The notes below the pieces were generated by a model. The model did no database searches. It had not been told where the DNA came from and was given only the letters and a program-made list of their open reading frames with translations. A stretch of DNA of 25,436 nucleotides from UBA4582 sp964228885. Lineage in GTDB: Bacteria > Pseudomonadota > Gammaproteobacteria > Pseudomonadales > Azotimanducaceae. Numbering within the stretch: position 1 is the stretch's first letter; each line of letters begins with the position of its first letter. Shown here piece after piece: positions 1-8,741 of the stretch. The stretch spans positions 1 through 25,436 of the forward strand of contig CAXRCG010000011.1 of assembly GCA_964228885.1 (NCBI GenBank). The letters are read 5' to 3'. The translations under genes were made by a program, and so were the position numbers.

Positions 1-230
1 GGAACATACTTTTGGCCGCGCGGAATGAGGGGCTGGGTGGCACCCTAACAACCTTTATCAGCGGAAACGAGCCGGCACTGCAGCGCCTGTTGGGCGCGCC
101 ACCGGAAATGGCATTTGCTGCCATGATTCCCTTGGGCAAACCCATCAAGCAACTCACCAAACTGAAACGCAAACCGGTTGATGACTTCGCCGTACTTGAG
201 CATTGGAGCGGTGAGCTATTGGGTGAATAA
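1..230 (+). CDS. Nitroreductase family protein, C-terminal fragment (5' end outside window)
   Basis: The open frame enters from the left edge and ends in TAA at 228-230. About 75 residues are visible. They begin NILLAARNEGLGG, the conserved late-helix signature of flavin-dependent nitroreductases, followed by the usual 'a.iPLG.P' turn (MIPLGKPIK) and a terminal KRKPVDDF...EHW segment. Family members are FMN-dependent NAD(P)H oxidoreductases acting on nitroaromatics, quinones or related acceptors in the cytoplasm. The FMN-binding N-terminal half is outside the window, so substrate and activity cannot be judged. The gene converges on the hydratase gene, with only 8 bases between the two stop codons. 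An internal TTG at 12 is not a plausible start because homology continues upstream of it. Confidence 0.8.
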   Translation, partial: NILLAARNEGLGGTLTTFISGNEPALQRLLGAPPEMAFAAMIPLGKPIKQLTKLKRKPVDDFAVLEHWSGELLGE

Positions 231-238
231 CGAGAAAG

Positions 239-1039
239 CTATTTGCCCTGCCATTGCGGAGACCGTTTCTCCGCAAATGCGCGCGGACCTTCAAGGGCAT
301 CTGCGCTTTGCTGGCGAGCAACTTCGCCATCGTATCGCGTGTAAAAAGCCTGTGCCAAAGGATGATCGAGTCCCTTAACGGCAGCTTCCTTAGTTGCCCT
401 TACCGCCAGTGGTGCACATCTGAGGATATCATCGACATATCCCTGCACCGTATCGGTAAGTTCGTTCGCCGGCACCACCTCATTGACCAAGCCAAGCTGG
501 AAGGCTCTCATGGCAGACATGTGTCGTCCGGTTAACAAATAGCCCATCGCTGGTTTGAGACCAATTTGACGGGGTAACCGATGCACACCAGCGGATCCTG
601 CGATCAATCCTCTGCGCGGCTCGGGTAAACCAAATGCTGCATGGTCTGCCGCCACAATGATGTCACAAGCCATTGCAATCTCGAGGCCACCACCCAAAGC
701 GTAACCATTCACCATCGCTATTAACGGCTTTTTAAAATGCCAACGCTCAATAATGTGTTTCGTCTCTTGCGCCAATTGCCGCCACTTGGCTAATTGCTCA
801 CTGGTCGCGTTGCGTTCCATCGCCCGGTGTTTCAAATCAGCCCCGGCACAAAAGGCTTTTTCACCCGCACCAGTAATCACGGCGAGCCAAATATCGTCAT
901 TTTTTTCAACTTCATTCAAATGTTCCGATAGTTGCCAACGCAGCTCTGGGTTTATCGAGTTCATCGCGGCAGGACGGTTCAGCGTGATCCAGGCCACCTT
1001 GTCTTTCACTTCAAACTGCGTTGTTTCTGTCGTAATCAT
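239..1039 (-). CDS. Enoyl-CoA hydratase/isomerase (crotonase family)
   Basis: A 266-residue protein, the usual length for single-domain crotonases. The first oxyanion-hole segment is FCAGADL at residues 63-69. The second is NGYALGGGLE at 111-120. Both Glu positions used by true hydratases are present: E120 in GGGLEIAMACD and E140 in GLPEPRRG. Hydration of a 2-enoyl-CoA is therefore feasible. The 'LPEPRRGLIAGSAGVHRLPR' stretch resembles generic CaiD/EchA-like enzymes more than feruloyl-CoA hydratase/lyase, so I do not assign a substrate. The ATG at 1039 has an AGAGG Shine-Dalgarno four bases upstream. The gene is divergent from the acyl-CoA ligase and CoA-transferase genes and probably works with them on the same CoA thioesters. 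It acts in the cytoplasm. Confidence 0.9.
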   Translation of the reverse strand: MITTETTQFEVKDKVAWITLNRPAAMNSINPELRWQLSEHLNEVEKNDDIWLAVITGAGEKAFCAGADLKHRAMERNATSEQLAKWRQLAQETKHIIERWHFKKPLIAMVNGYALGGGLEIAMACDIIVAADHAAFGLPEPRRGLIAGSAGVHRLPRQIGLKPAMGYLLTGRHMSAMRAFQLGLVNEVVPANELTDTVQGYVDDILRCAPLAVRATKEAAVKGLDHPLAQAFYTRYDGEVARQQSADALEGPRAFAEKRSPQWQGK

Positions 1040-1149
1040 TCTTCCTCTCCGGGTTGCGGTGTCGGCTTTATTAAATAATAAGCATATACGCTGTACACAC
1101 GGGGTACCAATGGGATATATCTACTGACCTTAATTACGAGGAACAGCGG
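1040..1149. promoter_or_regulatory. Divergent promoter region between hydratase and CoA-ligase genes, with an inverted repeat
   Basis: This 110-bp region must carry the start signals for two divergent units. An AT-rich inverted repeat, TTATT-AAAT-AATAA, lies at 1068-1081. It extends to GCTT/AAGC with one unpaired base, as expected for a dimeric repressor site of the TetR/GntR type. No strong -35/-10 pair is visible on either strand. Operator status is inference. Confidence 0.3.
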
Positions 1150-3018
1150 TTGGACAACAATCAATATATTGACACAGGTAACAAACCGGCCGCTCTGGAT
1201 GTAGAGAATCGCGCTGATGGCACAATAATACTCAGCTGCCCTTATCCTTTACCTGAACCCCTGCAAAGCACCGCGCATTTGTTTATCGAAAGAGCGACAC
1301 AGTTTCCTGCAAGAACTTTGATTGCGGAAAAAGACCAAGCAGGCGAGTGGCAACACCTAACTTATGGAGATGCCTTACATGGTACACGGCGCGTCGCGCA
1401 GTGGCTTATTAATCATGGAGGGTCAATAAATGCACCGCTTGCGATCATTTCAAATAGTTCAATTCGACATTTCCTTATGGCTTGGGGCGCCATCATTGCG
1501 CGGGTACCCTACGTCCCAGTCAGCTACTCCTATTCCACTATTCTAGGTGCATATCCAAAATTCAGCGCGGTTCTTAATACTGTCAAACCAAAGTTCATTT
1601 TTGCTGAATACCTCGCACCTCACTTAGATGCACTGGGGAATATCGACACCAATGGAATACATCTTATTTCGGCAGATACGGAGAACGAAGCCTGCGATCA
1701 TCTCCCGTTCGATTGGACAAATTGGCAGGCATTGCTTGATACAATGCCCACCGTTGATGTCGATAATTCAGTCGACAAGATTGATCACAATACCATTACC
1801 CGCTACATGTTCACCTCTGGCTCAACTGGCATGCCCAAGGGCGTGATACATGACCACGGTATGTCGTGCTATCAACTCGCTTCGGGCAGTGCCGTAAGAA
1901 ACCGGTCTGGCGGTGAAAAAGAGATGAGAGTGCTAGACTGGATGCCTTGGAGCCACGTTGGTGCCGGCGTCATGCGTATTGCCAACATACTGGAAGAAGC
2001 CGGCTCTGTGTACCTTGACACCGGCAAACCGACGCCAGAAGATTTTCATAAAACAATCGCAAATCTTCGTGAGGTAAAACCAACCCAGTATCAGGGCGCG
2101 CCACTTGGCTGGTCGCGTATCATTGACACGCTTGAGGCTGACGATGGTTTTGCATCAAACTTCTTTAAGAACCTAACATCGGCACAATTTGGATCGGCAG
2201 CAATGCCAACCGCACTGTCTAACAGGTTGCACAAACTAACCGAGAAGTATCTCGGCAGTCGAATTCCCCTGGGAACCGCTTTACTTTCAACGGAGGTGAG
2301 TGTCGGCATAAATCGTTACTGGACCAGCGAGAGCCCTGACGTTGTGGGACTGCCTACTCCAGGGGCGAAAGTAAAGCTGATACCGCTAGCGGACAAGTAT
2401 GAAATACGCATCAAATCCCGAGGCGTTACGCGTGGTTATCTGAACGAACCCGAGAAAACGGCTGATTCCTTCGATGATGAAGGATATTTTAAAATGGGAG
2501 ACGCTGTTCGTTTCGCCGATGAATTAGAACCTTTAAAGGGACTTTGTTTCGCTGGGCGCGTCGCAGAAGAGTTCAAACTCAATTCAGGTACCTGGGTTTC
2601 GGCAGGCACGCTTCGCGCCGAGGCAGTTTCCGCAGCCTCACCCTATATCAGAGATGTTGTCGTATGTGGCCTTAACGAGGCATTTGTCGGCTTGCTTATT
2701 TGGCCGAGTATCGAAGCTTGCGCCCGCCTTCTGGACAACGAAAACCCTGAACAAGTCAGTATTCAAACCCTCATTTCTTCGCCGCGAGTCAAAACAAAAA
2801 TCAATGAAGGTCTCAGGGCGCACAACGCCGCAAATCCGGGTTCATCAAAGTACATTCGCCGGTATCTGTTGCTTTCGGAACAGCCGAATCTAGGCGCTTA
2901 TGAGATAACCGATAAAGGATATATCAATCAGGGGGAAGTCCAGAGGCGACGTGCGAAAGACGTGAGTCGATTATTTACACAAGTTCCGGACAGTAATGTC
3001 GAACAGCTAGAGAACTGA
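1150..3018 (+). CDS. Feruloyl-CoA synthetase-like acyl-CoA ligase (ANL superfamily)
   Basis: A 622-residue adenylate-forming enzyme that converts a carboxylic acid, ATP and CoA into an acyl-CoA in the cytoplasm. The P-loop TSGSTGMPKG is at residues 222-231. The A5-type STE is at 380-382. MGD at 449-451 and the hinge AGR at 468-470 follow. The segment VAEEFKLNSGTWVSAG at 471-486 is the hallmark of the feruloyl-CoA synthetase subgroup, and the catalytic A10 Lys589 sits in EITDKGYINQ. Length also matches that subgroup (about 620) rather than short 4-coumarate ligases. The start is TTG, supported by GAGG at 1138-1141 eight bases upstream. The CoA-transferase gene follows after 35 bp, so the two are likely co-transcribed. 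The physiological acid could be a hydroxycinnamate or another aryl/branched acid; this is not resolved. Confidence 0.85.
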   Translation: MDNNQYIDTGNKPAALDVENRADGTIILSCPYPLPEPLQSTAHLFIERATQFPARTLIAEKDQAGEWQHLTYGDALHGTRRVAQWLINHGGSINAPLAIISNSSIRHFLMAWGAIIARVPYVPVSYSYSTILGAYPKFSAVLNTVKPKFIFAEYLAPHLDALGNIDTNGIHLISADTENEACDHLPFDWTNWQALLDTMPTVDVDNSVDKIDHNTITRYMFTSGSTGMPKGVIHDHGMSCYQLASGSAVRNRSGGEKEMRVLDWMPWSHVGAGVMRIANILEEAGSVYLDTGKPTPEDFHKTIANLREVKPTQYQGAPLGWSRIIDTLEADDGFASNFFKNLTSAQFGSAAMPTALSNRLHKLTEKYLGSRIPLGTALLSTEVSVGINRYWTSESPDVVGLPTPGAKVKLIPLADKYEIRIKSRGVTRGYLNEPEKTADSFDDEGYFKMGDAVRFADELEPLKGLCFAGRVAEEFKLNSGTWVSAGTLRAEAVSAASPYIRDVVVCGLNEAFVGLLIWPSIEACARLLDNENPEQVSIQTLISSPRVKTKINEGLRAHNAANPGSSKYIRRYLLLSEQPNLGAYEITDKGYINQGEVQRRRAKDVSRLFTQVPDSNVEQLEN

Positions 3019-3053
3019 TGATCGATAATGCCTAGTGAAGGAGATGTTTTGGC

Positions 3054-4169
3054 ATGGATGAGCACCACGCACTTACTGATGGCCCACTAAGCGGCATCCG
3101 AATTCTGGATCTGTCACGGGTGGTGTCGGGTCCGATGGCCGCTGTGATTTTGGCTGATCAGGGCGCCGACGTCATTAAAGTTGAACCTCCGGGCTGGGGA
3201 GATGGCATTCGTTTTCTTGGCGCAAGTCGCAATGGGCTGAGCGCTATCTTCTCTTTGATCAATCGCAACAAGCGCTCGATTGCCATCAACCTCAAACACC
3301 CCGAGGGCGCCGATGTCGTCAGGAAGCTTGCCGTCAGTGCCGACGTGGTCATGCAGAACTACAGGCCTGGCAAAATTGAGAAACTAGGCTTGGGTTATGA
3401 CGATTTGAAAGCAGTAAACCCTGATTTAATCTATTTATCCATCAATGGCATGGGTGAGTCTGGTCCATTGTCAGACCAGAAGGTTTACGACTATGTCATT
3501 CAGGGAATCTCAGGCATCACCGATGCCCAAGCAGAATTTAACACCGCGAATTATGCGCAGGACGATGAAAGTCTCAATGGACAGAAAATGGTCAGAAGCA
3601 TTATTTATGACAAGGTGACCGCCCTGACAGCGGCCCAGAGCATCACCGCTGCTCTGCTCGTTAGGGAACGCGGCGGGCCGGGACAGCATGTACGATTGTC
3701 AATGTTAGACACCGGCTTGTATTTCAATTGGCCGGACCTAATGTGGAACCACAGCTTTATCGGAGATGATGTAGAACTATCCGGTGATCTTGCTGACACC
3801 TACGATGTACACAAAACTAAGGACGGCGCGGTGGTCGCTCATCACCTTGGCGCCGATACAACGCCTTATTCTACTGACCAATTAATGGAAATATTGGCGA
3901 CAAACGATATCCCGGCCAGCAGAGCGAATAAACGACATGAAGTGATGGCGGACCCACAGGTGGTTGCCAGCGAGATTCTCACAACCGTTGAGCATCCGCG
4001 AGGAGGCAAAATGGTGCTGCCCAGAGCACCTGCACGATTTGAAGGAACACCTCTGACTCAACGGCACCACTCACCCGAGGTGGGTCAGCACACTGCCGAA
4101 ATACTCGAAGAACAAGGTTTCACCATGGAGCAAATCATCCACCTTGCACGCTCCGGCGCGATTGGGTAA
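3054..4169 (+). CDS. CaiB/BaiF family class III CoA-transferase (or acyl-CoA racemase), shortened
   Basis: Moves CoA between carboxylic acids, or epimerises 2-methylacyl-CoA, in the cytoplasm. The N-terminus GPLSGIRILDLSRVVSGP and the K-R-SIAINLKHPEG block at residues 73-85 are typical of the family. Asp186 in IIYDKVTALTAAQ aligns with the catalytic aspartate of formyl-CoA transferase and alpha-methylacyl-CoA racemase. AAGGAG at 3038-3043 lies ten bases before the ATG. At 371 residues it is short. Roughly 40-50 residues normally found between the 'KDG.vv' strand (about 257-262) and the small-domain helix before 'ADPQV' are absent, although the frame is open throughout. It follows the CoA-ligase gene closely, so a role in the same acyl-CoA pathway is likely. 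Racemase versus transferase cannot be decided. Confidence 0.85.
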   Translation: MDEHHALTDGPLSGIRILDLSRVVSGPMAAVILADQGADVIKVEPPGWGDGIRFLGASRNGLSAIFSLINRNKRSIAINLKHPEGADVVRKLAVSADVVMQNYRPGKIEKLGLGYDDLKAVNPDLIYLSINGMGESGPLSDQKVYDYVIQGISGITDAQAEFNTANYAQDDESLNGQKMVRSIIYDKVTALTAAQSITAALLVRERGGPGQHVRLSMLDTGLYFNWPDLMWNHSFIGDDVELSGDLADTYDVHKTKDGAVVAHHLGADTTPYSTDQLMEILATNDIPASRANKRHEVMADPQVVASEILTTVEHPRGGKMVLPRAPARFEGTPLTQRHHSPEVGQHTAEILEEQGFTMEQIIHLARSGAIG

Positions 4170-4252
4170 CCACAAATTCTCGTTTCGTGCCTCAACTCTT
4201 AAAATGAAATGGCGGGCTGCATCTCCTGGGCATGGGTAATCAGCAGCGGTGC

Positions 4253-5155
4253 CTACCGGCTTTGCAAAAACTCCCTGATGACCCGGTTTACTTCGTCAGG
4301 CTGGTCATAATGGAGCATATGCCCAGCACCGGCAATCACAACCGAACGCGCATCGCCGAATAATTGCACCCGACGACTCAATTCTGATTGATACCAGTCT
4401 TCAGAAATAACGCGATCGAATCGCCCATTGAGCCAATAGGACAATCCATTATCCCCGGTCACTATCAGGGTCGGACAGGTAATGAACTGCATCAGCGTCT
4501 CACTTTCCTGATGAGAAAAAGTTTGCCAGACCATATTGACGGTTGGATCCCATTTCCAGCGTATCCCGCCATCGGGATGAGATTTAACGCCTTCAGCGAC
4601 CAACTTTTCTGCCAGCTCATCGCTAAGCCCTGGATTGTTGCGACACAGTCGTTGCCGCGCTTCTGTTCGATCTGCCATCGGCTTCAGCCAGTTAAACTGA
4701 TCGACTACGGTATTTAGCCCATCGTGCCAGCGATCGCGACCTTCTAGCGCACTTGGGGGGTTCTGGTCAGAAGGCGGCCCCATACCGTCTAGCAGCACTA
4801 GCGCCTCTACTTCTTCCGGGTAACTGGCGGTGTATCGCGAGAGAACATGACCACCAAGGCTGTGACCAATGAGAATCGGCTTCTGAACGTTACACTCGCA
4901 CACAACCGACCGGACATCTGCGACAAACTGAATCATTGAGTAGCCGCCACTACTGCAGCTTTCCCCATGTCCCCTCAGATCCGGCAGAATAATCCGATAT
5001 TCCGGATCAAAGTGCTTCGCCAGATCAATCATGCTATGCGCATGGTCTCGCATGCCATGCAGCAATATTACCGTTCTTGAACTTTCATTCCCGGATACCA
5101 GTACAGACAAATCGCCATCCGGCCTGGCGACGCTGATTCTTCTGTAATTACGCAA
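4253..5155 (-). CDS. Alpha/beta-hydrolase fold protein
   Basis: About 300 residues with a full catalytic triad. Numbering is from the TTG at 5155: nucleophile Ser99 in GHSLGG, Asp235 in TLIVTGDNG, His279 in AGAGHMLHYDQP, and an oxyanion HG at 33-34. DLRGHGES near residue 60 is typical of esterase/epoxide-hydrolase-like members. Substrate is unknown; a thioester or ester hydrolase serving the adjacent CoA genes is only inference. Start choice: a GTG lies at 5161, but the AAGGA upstream leaves only two bases before it, against eight before the TTG at 5155, so I prefer TTG. No signal peptide is seen, so it is cytoplasmic. It converges with the CoA-transferase gene across 83 bp. Confidence 0.85.
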   Translation of the reverse strand: MRNYRRISVARPDGDLSVLVSGNESSRTVILLHGMRDHAHSMIDLAKHFDPEYRIILPDLRGHGESCSSGGYSMIQFVADVRSVVCECNVQKPILIGHSLGGHVLSRYTASYPEEVEALVLLDGMGPPSDQNPPSALEGRDRWHDGLNTVVDQFNWLKPMADRTEARQRLCRNNPGLSDELAEKLVAEGVKSHPDGGIRWKWDPTVNMVWQTFSHQESETLMQFITCPTLIVTGDNGLSYWLNGRFDRVISEDWYQSELSRRVQLFGDARSVVIAGAGHMLHYDQPDEVNRVIREFLQSR

Positions 5156-5516
5156 TGACACGTTCCTTTTGTATGAGCACCCTAAGACATCAGGGCTTGG
5201 CGCGAAAAGTATAGCCTCCTAGTCACGATATCCCACTTCTTAACCAGAATAATTACAATCTGAATACTCGCTAATTAACCATGCCAATGTGGCGACACCA
5301 TCACCATGACAATCGTCTCACAGTTGCTTTGCGTTTTTGCGAACGCGTCGATTAATATCGCTGCTAACCCGCCGCTTTTGCGGGTGCGAGATCATGCTGC
5401 TTCTATGATAAATTGATGCGGGCGGCCGATTTATTCCGCGGGTAGTCGTGATGCCCTTACAAACAATGATCACAATTTTGCGGTAAGCCACGAAGTAGTG
5501 ATGCCTCTGCCGTCTC
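5156..5516. other. Intergenic region of 361 bp with a possible hydrolase promoter and a small hairpin
   Basis: No convincing coding frame is seen. On the minus strand TATACT (5214-5209) could be the -10 box for the hydrolase, with a leader of about 47 bases; no good -35 is present at the usual distance. A six-pair hairpin ACCCGC/GCGGGT (5367-5372 with 5380-5385, seven-base loop) is present without a following T-run, so it is a weak terminator candidate for the minus-strand block ending at 5517. I recognise nothing else. Confidence 0.35.
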
Positions 5517-7130
5517 TTATTTTGATACCAAAACTTTTAGCCTATGCGAGTTGTTATCATCCTCTTCAGACTCCAGTCTGATCAGCAAATCCTGTTTGCC
5601 GTCTCCATTGAGATCCAGAGACTCAACCAAGTCCGGATCACGGGGCATCTGAACAGACACTTTCTTCGCCCTTCGTTCGAACAATTTACTATTACTAACA
5701 CCATAGAAGATTTCCAATCTATCCCGTCCATCCTGAACGACAAGATCCTCCTGGCCATCCCCATTGATATCTGAAATCAATACAGTAGGTAGAAAAACAT
5801 CACCACTCGACATATTAAAGGTCGCTGTCACCTCCCTGTGGAGGTTAGGCTTTTCAGGATATATTCCATCTGCCATTTGATAAAAATCGAGATTGATTGC
5901 AATAGATCCTGTGAGTAATGCACGAATTATTTTACCTATGCCAATTTCGACGGATGAAACAATGATATCAAGCTGACCATCGTTGTTAAGGTCCTTTTCT
6001 TCGAGGTCAAATTGAATGCCCCGACTTCGGATGCTGGATGCGGGTTCCAGCTGAAAATCTGGCACCATGTATGCTAAGTCAGACCCCGAGCGATACAGGC
6101 CCGCACCGGTGTGAATATTGTAGGTCGTGCTCTTTTTCAATACGCCCTGACTTTTAACAGCAAGTGTAACGAGTTCAGGAATACCATCACCGGTAAAGTC
6201 CTTCAATTGGAAAAGCGCCTGCTGCTGCGCATCGGACTGGTCTTCTTCACCCATCCGCATCGACACGCCTTCATAACCTTCCGCATCGAACACCACCTTC
6301 GGTGAAAACTGAATAGGCTCATCTGTAAACGTTCCGTTATCCAATTGCTGATAAACCATAAATTTATCAACCACCCAGAAAACCAGATCCGTTCGACCAT
6401 CGTTGGTAACATCAACATGATAAATTTTTCTAGCCTGGTACCACGGGTTGTCTCGGAAGGAGATATCCATAATTGGCGGAGCGTTAAGGCTGATCCCGTC
6501 GTCGAAAGCACCATTTTGATTTTGGATATAGACCTCGTAACCCTTAAAACTAGGAATAATAAAGTCATCCAGGCTGTCACCATTTAGGTCTCGGACCATA
6601 TCAAGCTTTGGGATCTTCTGATCAACGGGTCTATTGTAAATAGAGGTAAATTCAACCAGAAGTCTGGTCTCCCCGGTTCGAGGGTCCAATTCGACTGCAG
6701 AACCGGCATAGAAAACCACCAACATATCTCGACCGACAGTCGCCGCTATATCGAGAAAAATAACGTCCTCTGTTAACGCTAATTCGTAAGCGGCGTTATC
6801 AGGGTAAAAACCCTCCTGCATTTCGAACAGCTGCAAGGACTTTGTATTGTTTTTCGCGGCGGTAGCGACAACTAAATCCGCCGCCATGGCATCTTTCAAG
6901 TAGGCGGGAAGAATTGATTGATCGAGTCCCGGCTGGGTTTGAAGATTGGATTCGTAGAAAGGTCCGTTTTCACGAGAATTACCCGGAAACGTCAAGGGAT
7001 TGGTGACAGCGCCTTGGTTCAAGTCAGCAGCTTCTGCAAATTCTACTGAGATAATGGAAAGCCCAAAGTAGAAAGCTCCCAGCATATAGGATACAAAATG
7101 ACAGATGTTAAGCGGCAAATTCGTAACCAT
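5517..7130 (-). CDS. Exported FG-GAP/VCBS-type beta-propeller protein
   Basis: A 537-residue protein. The N-terminus has a hydrophobic run (about residues 11-30) ending FAEA|ADL, a plausible signal peptide. Six integrin-like calcium loops of the D-x-N/T-x-D-G-x-x-D type start near residues 181, 240, 311, 380, 454 and 506. They are spaced as in FG-GAP propellers, and an undecorated first blade near 125-142 would make seven. Such propellers are extracytoplasmic calcium-stabilised binding scaffolds; no enzymatic site is visible. The ATG overlaps the last 23 bases of the Hsp70-like gene in another frame and has no clear Shine-Dalgarno, which points to translational coupling. It is the last gene of the CHAT/TolC/Hsp70 block. 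The ligand is unknown. Confidence 0.8.
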   Translation of the reverse strand: MVTNLPLNICHFVSYMLGAFYFGLSIISVEFAEAADLNQGAVTNPLTFPGNSRENGPFYESNLQTQPGLDQSILPAYLKDAMAADLVVATAAKNNTKSLQLFEMQEGFYPDNAAYELALTEDVIFLDIAATVGRDMLVVFYAGSAVELDPRTGETRLLVEFTSIYNRPVDQKIPKLDMVRDLNGDSLDDFIIPSFKGYEVYIQNQNGAFDDGISLNAPPIMDISFRDNPWYQARKIYHVDVTNDGRTDLVFWVVDKFMVYQQLDNGTFTDEPIQFSPKVVFDAEGYEGVSMRMGEEDQSDAQQQALFQLKDFTGDGIPELVTLAVKSQGVLKKSTTYNIHTGAGLYRSGSDLAYMVPDFQLEPASSIRSRGIQFDLEEKDLNNDGQLDIIVSSVEIGIGKIIRALLTGSIAINLDFYQMADGIYPEKPNLHREVTATFNMSSGDVFLPTVLISDINGDGQEDLVVQDGRDRLEIFYGVSNSKLFERRAKKVSVQMPRDPDLVESLDLNGDGKQDLLIRLESEEDDNNSHRLKVLVSK

Positions 7131-8592
7131 AGTAACTGGCTATCGCTAGCCCAGCAGCAACACTTGTAAATGGATCATGCTCTGTCACCTTTCCAGGAAA
7201 GCGAGACTCAAGTAGCCGTCTTACAGCAGCGATTTGCGAGGAACCACCTGTGCGGATGACAACGTCTATGTCAAACGCATCACAATTCGCACGCTCCAGC
7301 ACTTGATCAAGAAGCAAATCTATCTCCGTTAACATTCCAGTCATCATTTTCTCAAAAAGACTGCGGTTGAAAGGAATAGAGATATCCAATTCGGGTATAT
7401 CCAGAATGGTTTCTTCTACACTCGAAAGCACTGCCTTTGCATCTTTGATCGCTTGGAACACAAGGTAACTATGATTGTGTGTAATGAGATCATCCAAACG
7501 TTCGAACTTTGTGGCAGCTTCCCCACCAGCACCGATACACTCAGCCAATTTTGCTCTGTAGTAGTTTTGATTCAACGTGTAGGTCACCGCCCAATTAAGC
7601 AATTTGTCTTCAAATTCATCGAAGGGGAATTCATTTTGAACCAGTTGCCCATCCCTGGTTCTAGACCATAGTTCTCCCTTACCAAGCAGCGGGAACAATA
7701 GCTCCTTAAAAATCAGCTGATCAATATGGTCTCCACCGAGGGATAACCCTGCCGTGGATAACACTTTAAAATTCAGCCCCTGAAATTCGATTACGCTTAG
7801 GTCGAGCGTGCCACCACCAAAATCAAGGGTGAGCACCTTGCCTTTTTCGTTGGAAACCGCTGTTACGGTTAAGTCACTTTCGGAAGCGCTACCAAACCGA
7901 TCGTGCAAGTAACTTAGGGTTGCCGCTACTGGTTCTGGATAGAAATTGAGCCGCTGATAGCCAGCATAATCGGTCGCTTCTTTGAGGCGGGAAAACGCTA
8001 CATCGTTACGAAATTCATTATTTCCCTCAAACACCACTGGATGACCGAAGTGAACATTCCCTAATGGTTCTGGAAGCAACGTTTCAAGCCTTTGGCGGAT
8101 ATGTAATAAGATCGGGGTAATCAGCGCGACCACTCTAAATGGTTTATCAAAAACCAGCAGCCGTTTTATACCCGGATTCCCTACCAATCGTTTCACGCCT
8201 CGAAACAAACGACCAGGCATACCACGATCAATTGTCGCTGCTCCGTAGACATTTTGGGTAGCAACTTCCGCTTGAGACTGTGGGTCATTCGCACTCGCTT
8301 CATTAATCAACAATTGCCCCTTGCCAATCACTTCCGGAGTAAGCTCTACAATTCGGTCACGGTTATCTTCAATATACTGTTCAACTGCGGTTTCACCAAT
8401 CGATGTCTGGAGATCACGATCGATGTGGGTGGCCGTGGGCATAATGTTGCGACCCTCTTCGCCTTTGCGAGGTTCAAGCTCAATCAATTGAACATTGGCG
8501 CCGTCAAAACAGGCCGCCGCCGAGTTCGAAGTTCCAAAATCTATTCCTACACCGATCATAGCGTCGTCAATTCTTTCCGTTTGTTTGTCCAC
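7108..8592 (-). CDS. Hsp70-family ATPase, YegD-like (nucleotide-binding domain only)
   Basis: A 494-residue actin-fold ATPase. Phosphate-1 loop GIDFGTSNS is at residues 16-24, EPVAA at 220-224, phosphate-2 loop DFGGGTLDLS at 257-266, GGDHID at 286-291, and the adenosine motif RTGGSSQI at 447-454. The chain ends at the nucleotide-binding domain (TSVAAGLAIASYYG), so the peptide-binding domain of DnaK is missing, as in E. coli YegD. It is cytoplasmic, with no signal peptide. Its job is probably ATP-dependent switching or assembly of partner proteins rather than general folding. GTG at 8592 has AGG seven bases upstream; an ATG at 8559, still ahead of the phosphate-1 loop, is an alternative. Its stop overlaps the start of the propeller gene, and 149 bp separate it from the TolC-type gene. 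Confidence 0.85.
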   Translation of the reverse strand: MDKQTERIDDAMIGVGIDFGTSNSAAACFDGANVQLIELEPRKGEEGRNIMPTATHIDRDLQTSIGETAVEQYIEDNRDRIVELTPEVIGKGQLLINEASANDPQSQAEVATQNVYGAATIDRGMPGRLFRGVKRLVGNPGIKRLLVFDKPFRVVALITPILLHIRQRLETLLPEPLGNVHFGHPVVFEGNNEFRNDVAFSRLKEATDYAGYQRLNFYPEPVAATLSYLHDRFGSASESDLTVTAVSNEKGKVLTLDFGGGTLDLSVIEFQGLNFKVLSTAGLSLGGDHIDQLIFKELLFPLLGKGELWSRTRDGQLVQNEFPFDEFEDKLLNWAVTYTLNQNYYRAKLAECIGAGGEAATKFERLDDLITHNHSYLVFQAIKDAKAVLSSVEETILDIPELDISIPFNRSLFEKMMTGMLTEIDLLLDQVLERANCDAFDIDVVIRTGGSSQIAAVRRLLESRFPGKVTEHDPFTSVAAGLAIASYYGYEFAA

Positions 8593-8741
8593 TGCTCGAC
8601 CTAATTAGCGTCTCACTGTAGACGACTAAAGATAACCAAGCTGCGAAAGATAAGTCTGAAATACAAGTGTGCAAGGCGCTGTAATGTTGGCCTAATTTAA
8701 AGTTTACACTCTGGCATACGCCAAGGGTGGCGAGGTAAAGC

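Noticed and set aside
5367..5385. Strong rho-independent terminator after the propeller gene
   Set aside because: The stem is only six pairs and no T-run follows on either strand.
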